Source: Propionibacteriaceae bacterium
GTDB lineage: Bacteria; Actinomycetota; Actinomycetes; Propionibacteriales; Propionibacteriaceae
Direction: 5' to 3'
Assembly (NCBI GenBank): GCA_017306015.1
Contig: JAFKJK010000028.1
Span: 21,605-85,604, forward strand
Length of the DNA: 64,000 nucleotides
Position numbers and translations under genes: made by a program. Shown piece after piece: positions 23,014 to 32,265 of the stretch; position 1 is the first letter of the stretch; the number at the start of each line of letters is the position of its first letter. Under the pieces are notes generated by a model that ran no database searches, was not told the DNA's origin, and saw only the letters and a list, made by a program, of their open reading frames with translations.

Positions 23014-23733
23014 TCAGCCCGGACCGGGCCGGAACAGGTCGGCGCGGAAGCGATAGGCGTCCCCCCGGTACCGGTTCACCCCGAGCAGCACCGGCTGGCC
23101 GTTGGCTGCGTAGGCGATCTCGCTGCCCACCAGAACCGGTGCACCGACGGCACAGTTCAGCAGCTGGGCGATCTCGGCGTCGGCCGCGTCCGCCTGCACG
23201 GAGTACGCCGAGCGCTGCAGCCGGACGCCGCAGAGCGTCGCCAGTCGCTCGTACAGCGACGTGTCGGTCATGTCCGCGGTGGCGATCGCCTCGAGCCCCT
23301 CGTACCTGAGGACCACCAGGTCGACGCAGACCGGGTGCCCGTCCATGCCGCGGAGCCGTCGCAGCTCGACCACCGGCGCCGCCGGTGCGATCCGGAGCTG
23401 CTCGGCCTCCTCGAAGGTCGCCGGACGCGTGCGGTGACGCAACACCCGCGAGGTCGCATGGAGGCCCCTCGCCCGGGCCATCTCACTGAACGACTGCAGC
23501 AGGCTCGGCGATTCGCCGACGACCTCCCTGGTCACGTACCACCCGCGTTGCGCGGAGCGCTCCAGCCGTCCCTCGACCTCCAGCCGGGACAGCGCCCGTC
23601 GCACGGTCACCCGGCTCACTCCCAGTCGCGTGGACAGTTCGCGTTCCCCCGGGAGTCTCGACCCGGGACCGAACTCGCCCCGGCGCAGGCCGAAGTCGAG
23701 CTGCTCGTACGCGCTGTCCGTGACCGTCGTCAT
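23014..23733 (-). CDS. GntR-family regulator (HutC/UTRA type)
   Basis: A 239-residue regulator. The N-terminal winged helix (YEQLDFGLRRGEFGPGSRLPGERELSTRLGVSRVTVRRALSRLEVEGRL) is followed by a UTRA ligand domain (residues ~85-235) with LRRLRGMDGHPVCVDLVVLRYEG and the C-terminal GQPVLLGVNRYRGDAYRF. UTRA regulators typically sense a sugar phosphate or amino-sugar phosphate. It is divergent from the ABC/glycosidase operon and is the obvious repressor; inverted ATACCAG/CTGGTAT half-sites lie between the two genes. Confidence 0.88.
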   Translation of the reverse strand: MTTVTDSAYEQLDFGLRRGEFGPGSRLPGERELSTRLGVSRVTVRRALSRLEVEGRLERSAQRGWYVTREVVGESPSLLQSFSEMARARGLHATSRVLRHRTRPATFEEAEQLRIAPAAPVVELRRLRGMDGHPVCVDLVVLRYEGLEAIATADMTDTSLYERLATLCGVRLQRSAYSVQADAADAEIAQLLNCAVGAPVLVGSEIAYAANGQPVLLGVNRYRGDAYRFRADLFRPGPG

Positions 23734-23751
23734 GGAGGCACCATACCAGTA

Positions 23752-23810
23752 GGTTCTCTGACGGGTAACTGGTCTGAATTGCTTGACCTAACTGGACTAT
23801 CTGGTATAGA
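23752..23810 (+). promoter_or_regulatory. promoter/operator of the ABC-glycosidase operon
   Basis: TTGACC (23783-23788) and TATAGA (23805-23810) are spaced by 16 bp and form a good sigma-70 type promoter. Around it are repeated AACTGGWCT-type words and an inverted pair, ATACCAG near 23754 and CTGGTAT at 23801-23807, so a regulator (probably the divergent GntR) would cover the -10 element. Confidence 0.6.
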
Positions 23811-23862
23811 CACGGCGCTGTGGCCCTCCGTCTGGCGGAGGCTGAGTGCGAAGGAGCAGGCA

Positions 23863-25221
23863 GTGCGCAAACTTCAGACGGGCCGTCGGGCCGTCGCAAT
23901 GGCAACCATCGTCACGGCGTTGCTCGCCGCCGCCGGCTGCGCGCCGGGAGGTTCCGGGCCGGCGACGAGCGCCGCCCCCGGTTCGGTCTCGACCGATGTC
24001 GCCGGTGCCGGAAAGGTGACCCTGAAGATGTCCGACTTCTGGGGCGGCAGCGAGCAGGAGTGGATCAAGGGCATGATCGCCAAGTTCCAGACCAAGTACC
24101 CGAACGTCACCATCGAGCGCACCCAGGAGGACTGGGGCCAGCTCATCTCGACCCTGAACCTGCAGCTCGCCGAAGCGGACGGCCCCGACATCGCCACCGC
24201 CAACAACGGCTGGCAGTCCCTGGGCACGCTCGCCAAGGGCAACCTCGTGCTGAACCTCGACGAGTACTCCAAGGCGTACGGCTGGGACAAGCTCATCCCC
24301 AGCACCATCGCGCGGCAGAACGAGTTCACCACCGACTTCAAGACGATCGGCTCCGGGTCGCTGTTCGCCACGCCCGTCGCGCGGGTCTCGCTGATCGGCA
24401 TCTACTACAACGTCGAGAAGCTCACCAAGCTCGGCATCGCGCCGCCGACCACGCTGGCCGAGTTCGAGGCGGCAGCGGAGAAGGCGAAGGCCGCCGGTGA
24501 GATCCCGATCGGCTACGGCAGCCAGGACGCGCCGACCGCGGTCCTGCTCGGACTGCAGGCCCTGTACGCCGACGCCAACACGATCAACAACTTCACCTAC
24601 GGCGACACCTCGGTGACCGCCGACCAGGCCGGCCTCACCAAGGCGGCGGAGACGGTGAAGAAGTGGAACGACAACGGCTGGTTCAGCCCCCACCACGAGG
24701 GCATCAACTACCAGGACGCGGTCGCGAACTTCCTCGACGGCAAGGGCGTCTTCCGATTCGAGTACACCGGCTCGCTGGGCCTGACCACCGAGCAGCAGGG
24801 CAAGTTCCAGTACATCCAGCTGCCGCAGGCCAGCGGCAGCGGGACGGTCGGCGTCGGGGCAGCCCCGGCAGCGCTGGTGATCGCCTCGAAGTGCAAGCAC
24901 CCGGACGTGGCGGCAGCCTTCCTCGACTTCCTGATGTCGGCCGACGCCGCCCAGGCCTCGGCGGACAACGGGCTGATCCCGCTGTTGCACTCGGACGTGA
25001 CCATTCCGGACAACCAGGCCACCCTCAAGACGGAGGCGGCGGGTGCGGCGGCGATCGGCGCGTCCGACGGCTTCGTCCCCTACTTCGACTGGACCAGCCC
25101 GACCATGCTGGACACGCTGACCCAGCAGATGCAGATGCTCTACGCGGGCAAGACGACGCCGGCTGACCTCGTCGCGGCGGTCGACAAGGACCGCAACGCC
25201 TTCCTCCAGCAGTCGAAGTAG
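23863..25221 (+). CDS. ABC sugar-binding lipoprotein
   Basis: A 452-residue extracellular solute-binding protein (family 1). The signal peptide ends in a lipobox (VTALLAAAGC, cysteine near residue 27), so it is anchored to the membrane outside. The mature part has typical landmarks (VTLKMSDFWGGSEQEWIKGMIAKFQTKYPNVTIE; FRFEYTGSLGL). The GTG start at 23863 is chosen because AAGGAGCAG lies 5-8 bp upstream and the signal peptide starts directly after. First gene of the operon; ligand predicted from neighbours to be a GlcNAc- or glucose-containing disaccharide. Confidence 0.9.
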   Translation: MRKLQTGRRAVAMATIVTALLAAAGCAPGGSGPATSAAPGSVSTDVAGAGKVTLKMSDFWGGSEQEWIKGMIAKFQTKYPNVTIERTQEDWGQLISTLNLQLAEADGPDIATANNGWQSLGTLAKGNLVLNLDEYSKAYGWDKLIPSTIARQNEFTTDFKTIGSGSLFATPVARVSLIGIYYNVEKLTKLGIAPPTTLAEFEAAAEKAKAAGEIPIGYGSQDAPTAVLLGLQALYADANTINNFTYGDTSVTADQAGLTKAAETVKKWNDNGWFSPHHEGINYQDAVANFLDGKGVFRFEYTGSLGLTTEQQGKFQYIQLPQASGSGTVGVGAAPAALVIASKCKHPDVAAAFLDFLMSADAAQASADNGLIPLLHSDVTIPDNQATLKTEAAGAAAIGASDGFVPYFDWTSPTMLDTLTQQMQMLYAGKTTPADLVAAVDKDRNAFLQQSK

Positions 25222-25235
25222 CCACCGGATCGGCT

Positions 25236-26171
25236 ATGAGTCTCCTCGCTGCTCGCGCCGTCCCCTCCCGGGACGGCGCGAGCCGGACCCGTCGCGGCAA
25301 CCACAACCCGCGGCGCCGCAACCGCCGGATCGGTCTGCTCTTCGTCGCGCTCCCGCTGGCGTTCTACGCCGGCGTGGTGCTGGTGCCGCTGGCGCAGTCC
25401 TTCCAGTACTCCTTCTACTCCTGGGACGGGGTGTCCCGGGCGACCTGGGTCGGCCTGGACAACTATGTGACGTTCTTCACCGACCCCGTCCTGCAGTCGA
25501 CGCTCGGCCACGTGCTGGTGCTGATCTGCTTCTTCTCGCTGCTCCCGATCGCCCTCGGGCTGCTGTCGACGGCGTTGATCACCCGGCGCAGGCTCGCCGG
25601 AATGGCGATCTTCCGGTTCGTCTACTTCCTGCCGCAGGTGCTCACCAGCGTCGTGGTGGCCCTGGTGTTCAAGCGGATCTACAGCCCGGACGGAGCGCTG
25701 AACACGCTGCTGCGCTCGGTCGGGCTGGACGCCCTGACCCGCAGCTGGCTGGGGGACTTCACCTGGGCGCTGCCCGCACTGGGCCTGATCGGCACCTGGG
25801 TCACCTTCGGGTTCTGCATGGTGCTGTTCATCTCCGGCGTCTCCTCCATCCCGACCGAGCTCTACGAGGCCGCGCGGGTGGACGGGGCAGGTCCCGTCCG
25901 CGAGTTCTTCGCAGTCACCCTGCCCGGACTGCGCGCGCAGATCGCAGTCGCGCTGACCCTGACCATCACCGGCGCCCTGCGCACCTTCGACCTGGTCTGG
26001 GTGACCACCGGCGGCGGCCCCGGCACGGCGACCCTGACCCCGGCCGTCGCGCTGTACCGGGCGGCCTTCGTCAACCCGCAGGTCGGCAAGGCTGCGGCCA
26101 TCGGCATCGTGATGGCCGTGCTGTGCCTGGTGATCGCGCTGACGATCCAGCGGTTCGCGGAGCGGGACTGA
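25236..26171 (+). CDS. ABC sugar permease (MalF/UgpA type)
   Basis: A 311-residue permease with six predicted membrane helices. The cytoplasmic EAA loop reads ELYEAARVDGAGPVREFFAVTLPGL, the docking site for the ATPase. N-terminal RRNRRIGLLFVALPLAFYAGVVLVPLAQSFQYSFYSWDG is the usual first helix. Lies 14 bp after the lipoprotein gene. No ATPase is encoded in the operon, so a shared MsiK-like ATPase from elsewhere is probably used, as in many actinobacterial sugar importers. Confidence 0.9.
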   Translation: MSLLAARAVPSRDGASRTRRGNHNPRRRNRRIGLLFVALPLAFYAGVVLVPLAQSFQYSFYSWDGVSRATWVGLDNYVTFFTDPVLQSTLGHVLVLICFFSLLPIALGLLSTALITRRRLAGMAIFRFVYFLPQVLTSVVVALVFKRIYSPDGALNTLLRSVGLDALTRSWLGDFTWALPALGLIGTWVTFGFCMVLFISGVSSIPTELYEAARVDGAGPVREFFAVTLPGLRAQIAVALTLTITGALRTFDLVWVTTGGGPGTATLTPAVALYRAAFVNPQVGKAAAIGIVMAVLCLVIALTIQRFAERD

Positions 26172-26172
26172 C

Positions 26173-26982
26173 ATGGCGCGCCGCATCGAGATCGGGATCA
26201 CCTACGCGATCCTCGCGGTCATCGCCGTCGTCGTGCTGTTCCCGGTCGGGACCTTCGTCTCCGCCGCACTCAGCCCCGACCGCTCCGGACGGCCGGTCGC
26301 CGGGGCCTGGGAGTGGTCGAACTTCGTCACCGCCTGGCAGGAGGCCGACTTCGCCCGGGCGATGACGGTCTCGCTGGTGATCACCGTCAGCGCCGTCCTC
26401 GGCCAGCTCGTCCTGGCCGTCATCAGCGGCTTCGGCTTCGGCGTGCTCGGCGTCAGCGGGCACCGCGTGCTCTATCCGCTGATCGTGCTCGGCATGATGA
26501 TCTCCACCGAGGCGATCATCGTTCCGCTGTACTACCAGTTCCGCACCATCGGCCTGACCAACAGCCTGCCCGGCATCATCCTGATCCACCTGGGCATGGG
26601 TGTGCCGTTCGGCATCTTCTGGATGCGGGCGGCGTTCCGGGCACTGCCGGCGTCCCTGTTCGAGTCGGCCGAGCTCGACGGTGCCGGGGCGCTGCGCGTG
26701 CTCTGGTCGGTGGCGCTGCCGCTGGTCCGTCCGGCGATCACCACGCTGCTGCTGCTCAGCTTCATGTGGACGTGGAACGACTACTTCCTCTCACTGGTCT
26801 TCCTGCACGGCGACAACCAGACCGCGACCGTCGCCCTCGGCGTGTTCCAGGGTCGTCACCTGACGATGTTCAACCTGATGGCGGCCGGCGGATTGATCGT
26901 GGCGGCTCCCGTACTGATCCTCTATGTGATCTTCCAGCGAAAGTTCATCTCCGGTATGCTTTCCGGCGCCCTCAAGGAATGA
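26173..26982 (+). CDS. ABC sugar permease (MalG/UgpE type)
   Basis: A 269-residue second permease with six predicted helices and the EAA loop SLFESAELDGAGALRVLWSVALPLVRPAI. Pairs with the upstream permease, from which it is separated by a single base. GFGVLGVSGHRVLYPLIVLGMMISTEAIIVPLYY is the typical third/fourth helix region. Confidence 0.9.
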   Translation: MARRIEIGITYAILAVIAVVVLFPVGTFVSAALSPDRSGRPVAGAWEWSNFVTAWQEADFARAMTVSLVITVSAVLGQLVLAVISGFGFGVLGVSGHRVLYPLIVLGMMISTEAIIVPLYYQFRTIGLTNSLPGIILIHLGMGVPFGIFWMRAAFRALPASLFESAELDGAGALRVLWSVALPLVRPAITTLLLLSFMWTWNDYFLSLVFLHGDNQTATVALGVFQGRHLTMFNLMAAGGLIVAAPVLILYVIFQRKFISGMLSGALKE

Positions 26983-27036
26983 CCTTCTACCCACCCACTC
27001 CACCCCGCCTGCAAGACCCGAGACAAGGTGATTCCC

Positions 27037-27807
27037 ATGACCACATCAGTCAGCATTGTTGCCACCCCTGAGGACGTCGGCGTCCGCGTCGCCGGACTCA
27101 TCGCGGACGGGGTGCGCGAGGCGGCATCCGCGCGGCGTCCGTTCCTGCTCGGCTGCCCCACCGGCCGCACACCCGAACCGGTGTTCCCTGCGCTCGCGGC
27201 CCTCGCCGCGGACGGGCTCGACCTGGGCGGGATGGTGATCGTGCTCATGGACGAGTACCTCGTGCCGGCCGGGAGCGGGTTCGCGATGGTCGATCCGAAG
27301 CAGCTCTACAGCTGCGTGGGCTATGCCCGCCGGCAGATCCTGCAGCCGCTGGAGGAGGCGTCCGGCGCGTCCCCGCAGCTGTGGCACGCCGATCCGGGCG
27401 ACCCGGGCGAGTACGACCGCCGGATCGCCGCGGCCGGCGGCATCGACGTGTTCCTGTTGGCGTCCGGCGCCAGCGACGGACACGTCGCCTTCAACCAGCC
27501 GGGATCGTCCCGGGACTCGATCACCAGGGTGATCGAGCTGGGGGAGAGCACCCGGCGGGACAACATGGCCACCTTCCCGGTGTTCGCCGAGCTGTCCGAG
27601 GTGCCCCGCCACGGGCTGTCGGTCGGAATCAGCACGATCGCCGACCACACCCGGCGGGCGGTGATGATGCTCACCGGCGCCGACAAGCGCACGGCATTCG
27701 ATCGGATCCGCGGCGCCAGCGCGTACGAGCCCGACTGGCCGGCGACGATCGTCGCCGAGTGCGCGGATCACATTGTCCTGGCCGACGCAGCGGCGGCCGG
27801 TCGGTAA
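27037..27807 (+). CDS. NagB/6-phosphogluconolactonase-family protein (GlcN-6-P deaminase-like)
   Basis: A 256-residue protein of the sugar-phosphate isomerase/deaminase fold. LGCPTGRTPEPVFPAL is the phosphate loop, VIVLMDEYLVP the conserved DEY motif, and GASDGHVAFNQPGSSRDS matches the NagB motif GxDGHIAFNEPxSS that carries the catalytic Asp and His. It would convert glucosamine-6-phosphate to fructose-6-phosphate and ammonia, or act on a related ester. No nagA deacetylase is nearby. The ATG at 27037 has ACAAGGTG upstream. Confidence 0.78.
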   Translation: MTTSVSIVATPEDVGVRVAGLIADGVREAASARRPFLLGCPTGRTPEPVFPALAALAADGLDLGGMVIVLMDEYLVPAGSGFAMVDPKQLYSCVGYARRQILQPLEEASGASPQLWHADPGDPGEYDRRIAAAGGIDVFLLASGASDGHVAFNQPGSSRDSITRVIELGESTRRDNMATFPVFAELSEVPRHGLSVGISTIADHTRRAVMMLTGADKRTAFDRIRGASAYEPDWPATIVAECADHIVLADAAAAGR

Positions 27808-27835
27808 CCAACACAGCAATCAGGGAAAGGAAGAA

Positions 27836-29137
27836 ATGGCAGCGATCAAGCTGGTCTACATCGGTGGAGGCTCGTCCCGGGGAGCCGGCACCATGGCGTC
27901 GTTCCTGGAACGGGGCGAGCATTTCCAGGGCTCGGAGGTCGTCCTGGTCGACCTCGACCCCGATCGCCTGGAGATCGTCCGCCGGCTTGCGCAGCGGATC
28001 GCCGACGTCAAGGGACTCGACATCACGATCCGGGCCACGTCCGACCGGCGGGCAGCCCTGACCGACGCGGACGCCGTGCTGACCAGCTTCCGTCCGGGCA
28101 ACTTCGAGGCGAGGGCCCTGGACGAACGCATTCCGCTCAAGCACGGGGTGATCGGCCAGGAGACCCAGGGTCCCGGCGGCTTCTTCATGGCGCTGCGGTC
28201 GATCGCCGAGTTCACCGGCATCGTCGCCGACATCGAAGCGGTGGCACCCAAGGCGATCATCTTCAACTACACCAACCCGGTGAACATCGTCTCCCAGGCG
28301 GTGAGCAGGTTCACCGACGTGCCGATCTGGTCGATGTGCGAGGGGCTGCTCTACTTCCCCTACTCGACCCTGCGCGCCGCCGGCCTCGATCCCGAGCGGG
28401 CGCGCGTGACCATGGCCGGGGTGAACCACAACACCTGGTCGTTCGAGCACCTCTACGACGGCGAGGACCTGATGCCGCTGCTCGACCGGGCGTGGGAGGA
28501 GCGGCGCGACGACCCGTCGGTCGACGTCCATGCCCGGCGGATGCTGGAACTGGCGGTGACGATGCGGTCGGTGCCGTCCGACTACTTCGAGTACTACTAC
28601 TACGGCCCGGAGATCCTGCGCGAGCTGCAGGGGGCGCGGCGGACCCGGTCGGAGGAGATCATGGCCTCGCTGCCGGACTACTGGAAGCACTACACCGAGC
28701 AGTCCCTCGCGGACGTCCCCGAGCTCGACCCCGACCGGTCGCGTGGCGGCATCCACGAGCTGGAGCTGGCGCTCGACGTGATGGACGCCCACTACAACGA
28801 CACCGGCGAACGGCTGCCGGTGAACCTGCCGAACACCGGCGGCGCGCTGCCGGGGTTCGACGAGGACGTGGTGGTCGAGATGTGGTGCCGGGTGGACGCG
28901 GCCGGCGTCCATCCCGAGCCGCAGCAGCCGCTGCCGCACACCGTCCGCGGGATCACCCAGACGCTGGCCGAGTACCAGTACGTGGCGGCGGAGGCGGCCT
29001 GGAAGGGTGGAAGGCGGCAGGGGATCGCGGCGTTGGCCGCCAATCCGCTCGTGCCGGGGATCCGGGTGGCGGAGGAGCTGTACGACGAGATGGCGGCCGC
29101 CCACGCGGCCTACCTCCCCGAGCGACTGCTTCGGTGA
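27836..29137 (+). CDS. glycoside hydrolase family 4 (6-phospho-beta-glucosidase/chitobiase-like)
   Basis: A 433-residue NAD- and metal-dependent GH4 enzyme. The N-terminal KLVYIGGGSSRGAGTMASFL is the NAD fold, FNYTNPVNIVSQAVSRF and SMCEGLLYFPYS carry the metal-ligand region (Cys), and MAGVNHNTWSFEHLYDGEDLMP the His ligand. GH4 enzymes act by oxidation-elimination on mostly 6-phosphorylated glycosides, but ABC import delivers unphosphorylated substrate, so the downstream kinase may phosphorylate first, or this enzyme may use the free sugar. Good ribosome binding site GGAAAGGAAG. Confidence 0.85.
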   Translation: MAAIKLVYIGGGSSRGAGTMASFLERGEHFQGSEVVLVDLDPDRLEIVRRLAQRIADVKGLDITIRATSDRRAALTDADAVLTSFRPGNFEARALDERIPLKHGVIGQETQGPGGFFMALRSIAEFTGIVADIEAVAPKAIIFNYTNPVNIVSQAVSRFTDVPIWSMCEGLLYFPYSTLRAAGLDPERARVTMAGVNHNTWSFEHLYDGEDLMPLLDRAWEERRDDPSVDVHARRMLELAVTMRSVPSDYFEYYYYGPEILRELQGARRTRSEEIMASLPDYWKHYTEQSLADVPELDPDRSRGGIHELELALDVMDAHYNDTGERLPVNLPNTGGALPGFDEDVVVEMWCRVDAAGVHPEPQQPLPHTVRGITQTLAEYQYVAAEAAWKGGRRQGIAALAANPLVPGIRVAEELYDEMAAAHAAYLPERLLR

Positions 29138-30135
29138 CCGATCGCTTCCTCGCCCTGGACGCGGGCAACTCCAAGACCGTCGCGGTCGTGGTCGACGCGG
29201 CCGGGACGGTCCTGGGCCGCGGCCGGGGCGGGCGGGGCGACATCTACAACGCACCCAGCCCCGACGAGGCGGTTGCCGCGGTGATCGGCAGTGCGCGGGC
29301 AGCTCTCGACACGGCCGGTGTCGAGGCGGCCGACCTGGTTGCATCGGCGTTCCGGATCGCCGGCGTCGACTGGCCGGAGGACGCACGCTGGTGGCAGCAG
29401 CGGCTGGCCGCCGAACTGCCCGGAATCGGACGTCACAGCATCGCCAACGACGGCTTCGCGACCCTGCGGCTCGGCGCGCTCGACGGCGTCGGCGTCGCGG
29501 TCACCGTCGGCACCGGCCCGGCCCTCGCAGCGCGCAGCCGCGACGGCCGCGAAGCCTGCTCCGGGTGGTGGGTGTTCGACAACCTCGGTGGCTGGGGATT
29601 GGCGGAGGGAGCCATCCGCTCGGTCTGCCTCGCCTGGATGGGGCTCGGCGAGAAGACCGCGCTCACCGGACGCCTGCTCGCGCTCTTCGACGTCGCCGAC
29701 CCCTACGAGTTGCGCTACGGCTTCACCCGGAGGTTCCGGGAGCGTCCGCCCGGCGAGGAGCTGCGGGCCACCCGGACGGTGCTGGAGGTGGCCGGGACCG
29801 GCGACCCGGTGGCCCTGGCGCTGGTGGAGGACCAGGCGCGGGCCTTCGCGCGCTACGCGGGCTGGGTGTCCGGAGAGGTCGGTGCCGTGCCGTCGCCGGA
29901 GTTCCCGCTGGTGCTCAACGGGTCGATCGTCACCTCCGAGTACCCGGCGTTCCGGACGATGCTCACGGCCGCGATGACCGCCCGCTTCCCGGAGTGCCCG
30001 ATCACGGTCGCGACCGCGCCGCCGCTGGCCGGCTGTGTGCTGGACGCCCTCGCCGAGGGCGGGGTCGCGCTGACGACGGAGCTGCGCGACCGGGTGGCCG
30101 GCGCCGCCCATCCGTCCGACTTCCTGGGCACGTGA
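29134..30135 (+). CDS. BadF/BadG/BcrA-type ATPase, N-acetylglucosamine kinase-like
   Basis: A 333-residue sugar kinase of the actin-like ATPase fold. FLALDAGNSKTVAVVVDAAGTVLGRGRGG is the phosphate-1 loop, VAVTVGTGPALAARSRDGR the second phosphate loop, and NLGGWGLAEGAIRS corresponds to the conserved GGWGxxLGDEGSA. Homologues phosphorylate GlcNAc. GTG at 29134 overlaps the GH4 stop (GTGA). In context it would phosphorylate the amino-sugar released by the glycosidases. Confidence 0.83.
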   Translation: MTDRFLALDAGNSKTVAVVVDAAGTVLGRGRGGRGDIYNAPSPDEAVAAVIGSARAALDTAGVEAADLVASAFRIAGVDWPEDARWWQQRLAAELPGIGRHSIANDGFATLRLGALDGVGVAVTVGTGPALAARSRDGREACSGWWVFDNLGGWGLAEGAIRSVCLAWMGLGEKTALTGRLLALFDVADPYELRYGFTRRFRERPPGEELRATRTVLEVAGTGDPVALALVEDQARAFARYAGWVSGEVGAVPSPEFPLVLNGSIVTSEYPAFRTMLTAAMTARFPECPITVATAPPLAGCVLDALAEGGVALTTELRDRVAGAAHPSDFLGT

Positions 30136-30146
30136 AGGAGACCCAC

Positions 30147-32252
30147 GTGAGCCGTGCGTCCGAGCTGGTCGCGTCCCTCAGCCTTGAGCAGCAGGCCGCC
30201 CTGCTCAGCGGGGCGGACGACTGGCGCACCTGCGCGATACCGGAGGTCGACCTGCCGGCGGCCGAGCTCGGTGACGGGCCGCACGGCCTGCGCACCGAGA
30301 CCGGCGTCGACATGGTCTGGGTGCCGTCGACGGGCTTCCCGACCGGCTCGGCGCTGGGCGCCACCTGGGATGCCGACCTGGTCGCCCGCGTCGGCGCGGC
30401 GATCGGGGAGGAGGCCCGGGCGATGGGCGTCCAGCTCGTGCTCGGTCCCGGGGTGAACATGAAGCGGACGCCACTGTGCGGCCGCAACTTCGAGTACTTC
30501 GCCGAGGACCCGGTGCTGGCCGGTGACCTGGCGGCGGCCTACATCCGGGGCCTCCAGGGCGTCGGGGTGGGCGCCTGCCTGAAGCACTTCGCAGCCAACA
30601 ACCAGGAGACCGACCGCACCGAGATCTCCGTCGAGGCGGACGAGGGCACGCTGCGGGCGACCTATCTGGAGGCGTTCCGGCGCGCGATCGCCGCCGCTGA
30701 TCCATGGGCGGTGATGTGCTCGTACAACCGCATCGGGGGCGCCCACGCGTCCCAGCACCACTGGCTGCTCACCGACGTGCTGCGGGACGAGTGGGGCTAC
30801 CGCGGGCTGGTCGTCTCGGACTGGGACGCGGTGCACGACCCGGTCGCGGCCGTGGCGGCCGGGCTGGACCTCGAGATGCCCGGCACCGGCGGACGGAGCG
30901 CCGCCGCGATCGTGGCGGCGGTCGCCGGCGGCCGGCTGGACCGGGCCGCCGTCGAGCGGGCCGCGACCCGGGTGGTGGAGTTCGTCGAGCGCTGCCTGCC
31001 CGACGGGCCCGCGTCCAGCCCCGTCCGGGATGCCGGGATCGTGCCGGGGGAGCGGCTGCGGGCCGGGCAGCTGGCCGCGCTCGGGGCGGACGCCCACCAC
31101 GAACTGGCCCGCGAAGCCGCTGCCGCCGCGGCGACGCTGCTGCGGAACCCGGACGGTGTGCTGCCCCTCGACCCGGCCGGAACACAGCGGATCGGCGTGG
31201 TCGGCGGCTACGCGCGGGTGCCGCGGATCCAGGGCGGCGGCTCGTCCGGTGTCTGGCCCGTCCGGGTGGACGAACCGCTGGCCGCGATCCGCGAGGTCGC
31301 CGGCGACCGCGTCCGGTTCGCGCCGGGCTACCCGGTGCCGGCCACCGACTACTACCAGGACACCGCGCCGGCTCCGGAGGCCGACCTCGCCGCGTTGCGC
31401 GCGGAGGCGGTCGCCCTGGCCGGTGACTGCGACGTGGTGGTGGCCTTCGCCGGTCTGCCGCTGTCGGCGGAGGTGGAGGCGGCCGACCGGGACACGCTCG
31501 CGCTGCCCGTCGAGCAGGTCGACCTGCTCGTCGCTCTCGCGGCGACCGGGACGCCGCTGGTCGTGGTGCTCGCCGCCGGCTCGGCCGTCGACCTCGCACC
31601 GTGGCACGACGCCGCGGCCGCGATCCTGCTCACCTGGCTCGGCGGACAGGCCGTGGGCGGCGCCACCGCTGACGTGCTGTTCGGCCTCGCCGAGCCGGGC
31701 GGACGCCTGGGCGAGACCTTCCCGTTGCGCCTCGCCGACACCCCCGGCCACGACACCTTCCCGGGCCGGGACGGCCGGATCGAGTACGCCGAGGGGCCGC
31801 TGATCGGCTACCGCTGGTACGACGCCGGCGGACTGGGCGTCCGCTACCCCTTCGGCCACGGCCTGTCGTACACCCGGTTCGCGTACAGCGACGCGTCCGT
31901 ACGGCCCACGCAGGACGGTGTGGAGGTCGAGGTGACCGTCACCAACGTCGGCCAGCGTCCGGGCAGCGAGGTGGTTCAGCTCTACGTCGAGCCGCCGACC
32001 GGATCGCCCGGCCGTCCACTGCGGGAACTGAGGGGGTTCGGCAAGGTCGCGCTGGCGCCCAGCGAATCGCGGACGGTGGCGTTCGCCCTGGGACGCCGGG
32101 ACTTCGGCTACCCGGATCCGGCGAACCGGGGCTGGACGCAGCCGGCCGGCGAGTACCGCGTCGTCCTCGCGTCCTCGTCACGGGACGACCGAGCGGTGCT
32201 GCCGGTCCAGCTGGTCGACGGATGGGTTCCCTTCGGCGACGTCCTGCGTTGA
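30147..32252 (+). CDS. glycoside hydrolase family 3 (beta-glucosidase / beta-hexosaminidase-like)
   Basis: A 701-residue three-domain GH3 enzyme. The nucleophile is Asp225 in LVVSDWDAVHDP; KHFAANNQETDR and MCSYNRIGG line the active site; the C-terminal domains include VVVLAAGSAVDLAPW and a fibronectin-III-like end (VTVTNVGQRPGSEVVQLYV). This architecture is that of beta-glucosidases; an amino-sugar specificity is suggested only by the neighbours. No signal peptide, so hydrolysis is intracellular after ABC import. GTG at 30147 is chosen for the AAGGAG 6 bp upstream. Confidence 0.88.
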   Translation: MSRASELVASLSLEQQAALLSGADDWRTCAIPEVDLPAAELGDGPHGLRTETGVDMVWVPSTGFPTGSALGATWDADLVARVGAAIGEEARAMGVQLVLGPGVNMKRTPLCGRNFEYFAEDPVLAGDLAAAYIRGLQGVGVGACLKHFAANNQETDRTEISVEADEGTLRATYLEAFRRAIAAADPWAVMCSYNRIGGAHASQHHWLLTDVLRDEWGYRGLVVSDWDAVHDPVAAVAAGLDLEMPGTGGRSAAAIVAAVAGGRLDRAAVERAATRVVEFVERCLPDGPASSPVRDAGIVPGERLRAGQLAALGADAHHELAREAAAAAATLLRNPDGVLPLDPAGTQRIGVVGGYARVPRIQGGGSSGVWPVRVDEPLAAIREVAGDRVRFAPGYPVPATDYYQDTAPAPEADLAALRAEAVALAGDCDVVVAFAGLPLSAEVEAADRDTLALPVEQVDLLVALAATGTPLVVVLAAGSAVDLAPWHDAAAAILLTWLGGQAVGGATADVLFGLAEPGGRLGETFPLRLADTPGHDTFPGRDGRIEYAEGPLIGYRWYDAGGLGVRYPFGHGLSYTRFAYSDASVRPTQDGVEVEVTVTNVGQRPGSEVVQLYVEPPTGSPGRPLRELRGFGKVALAPSESRTVAFALGRRDFGYPDPANRGWTQPAGEYRVVLASSSRDDRAVLPVQLVDGWVPFGDVLR

Positions 32253-32265
32253 CGGCGGCGGTCGC

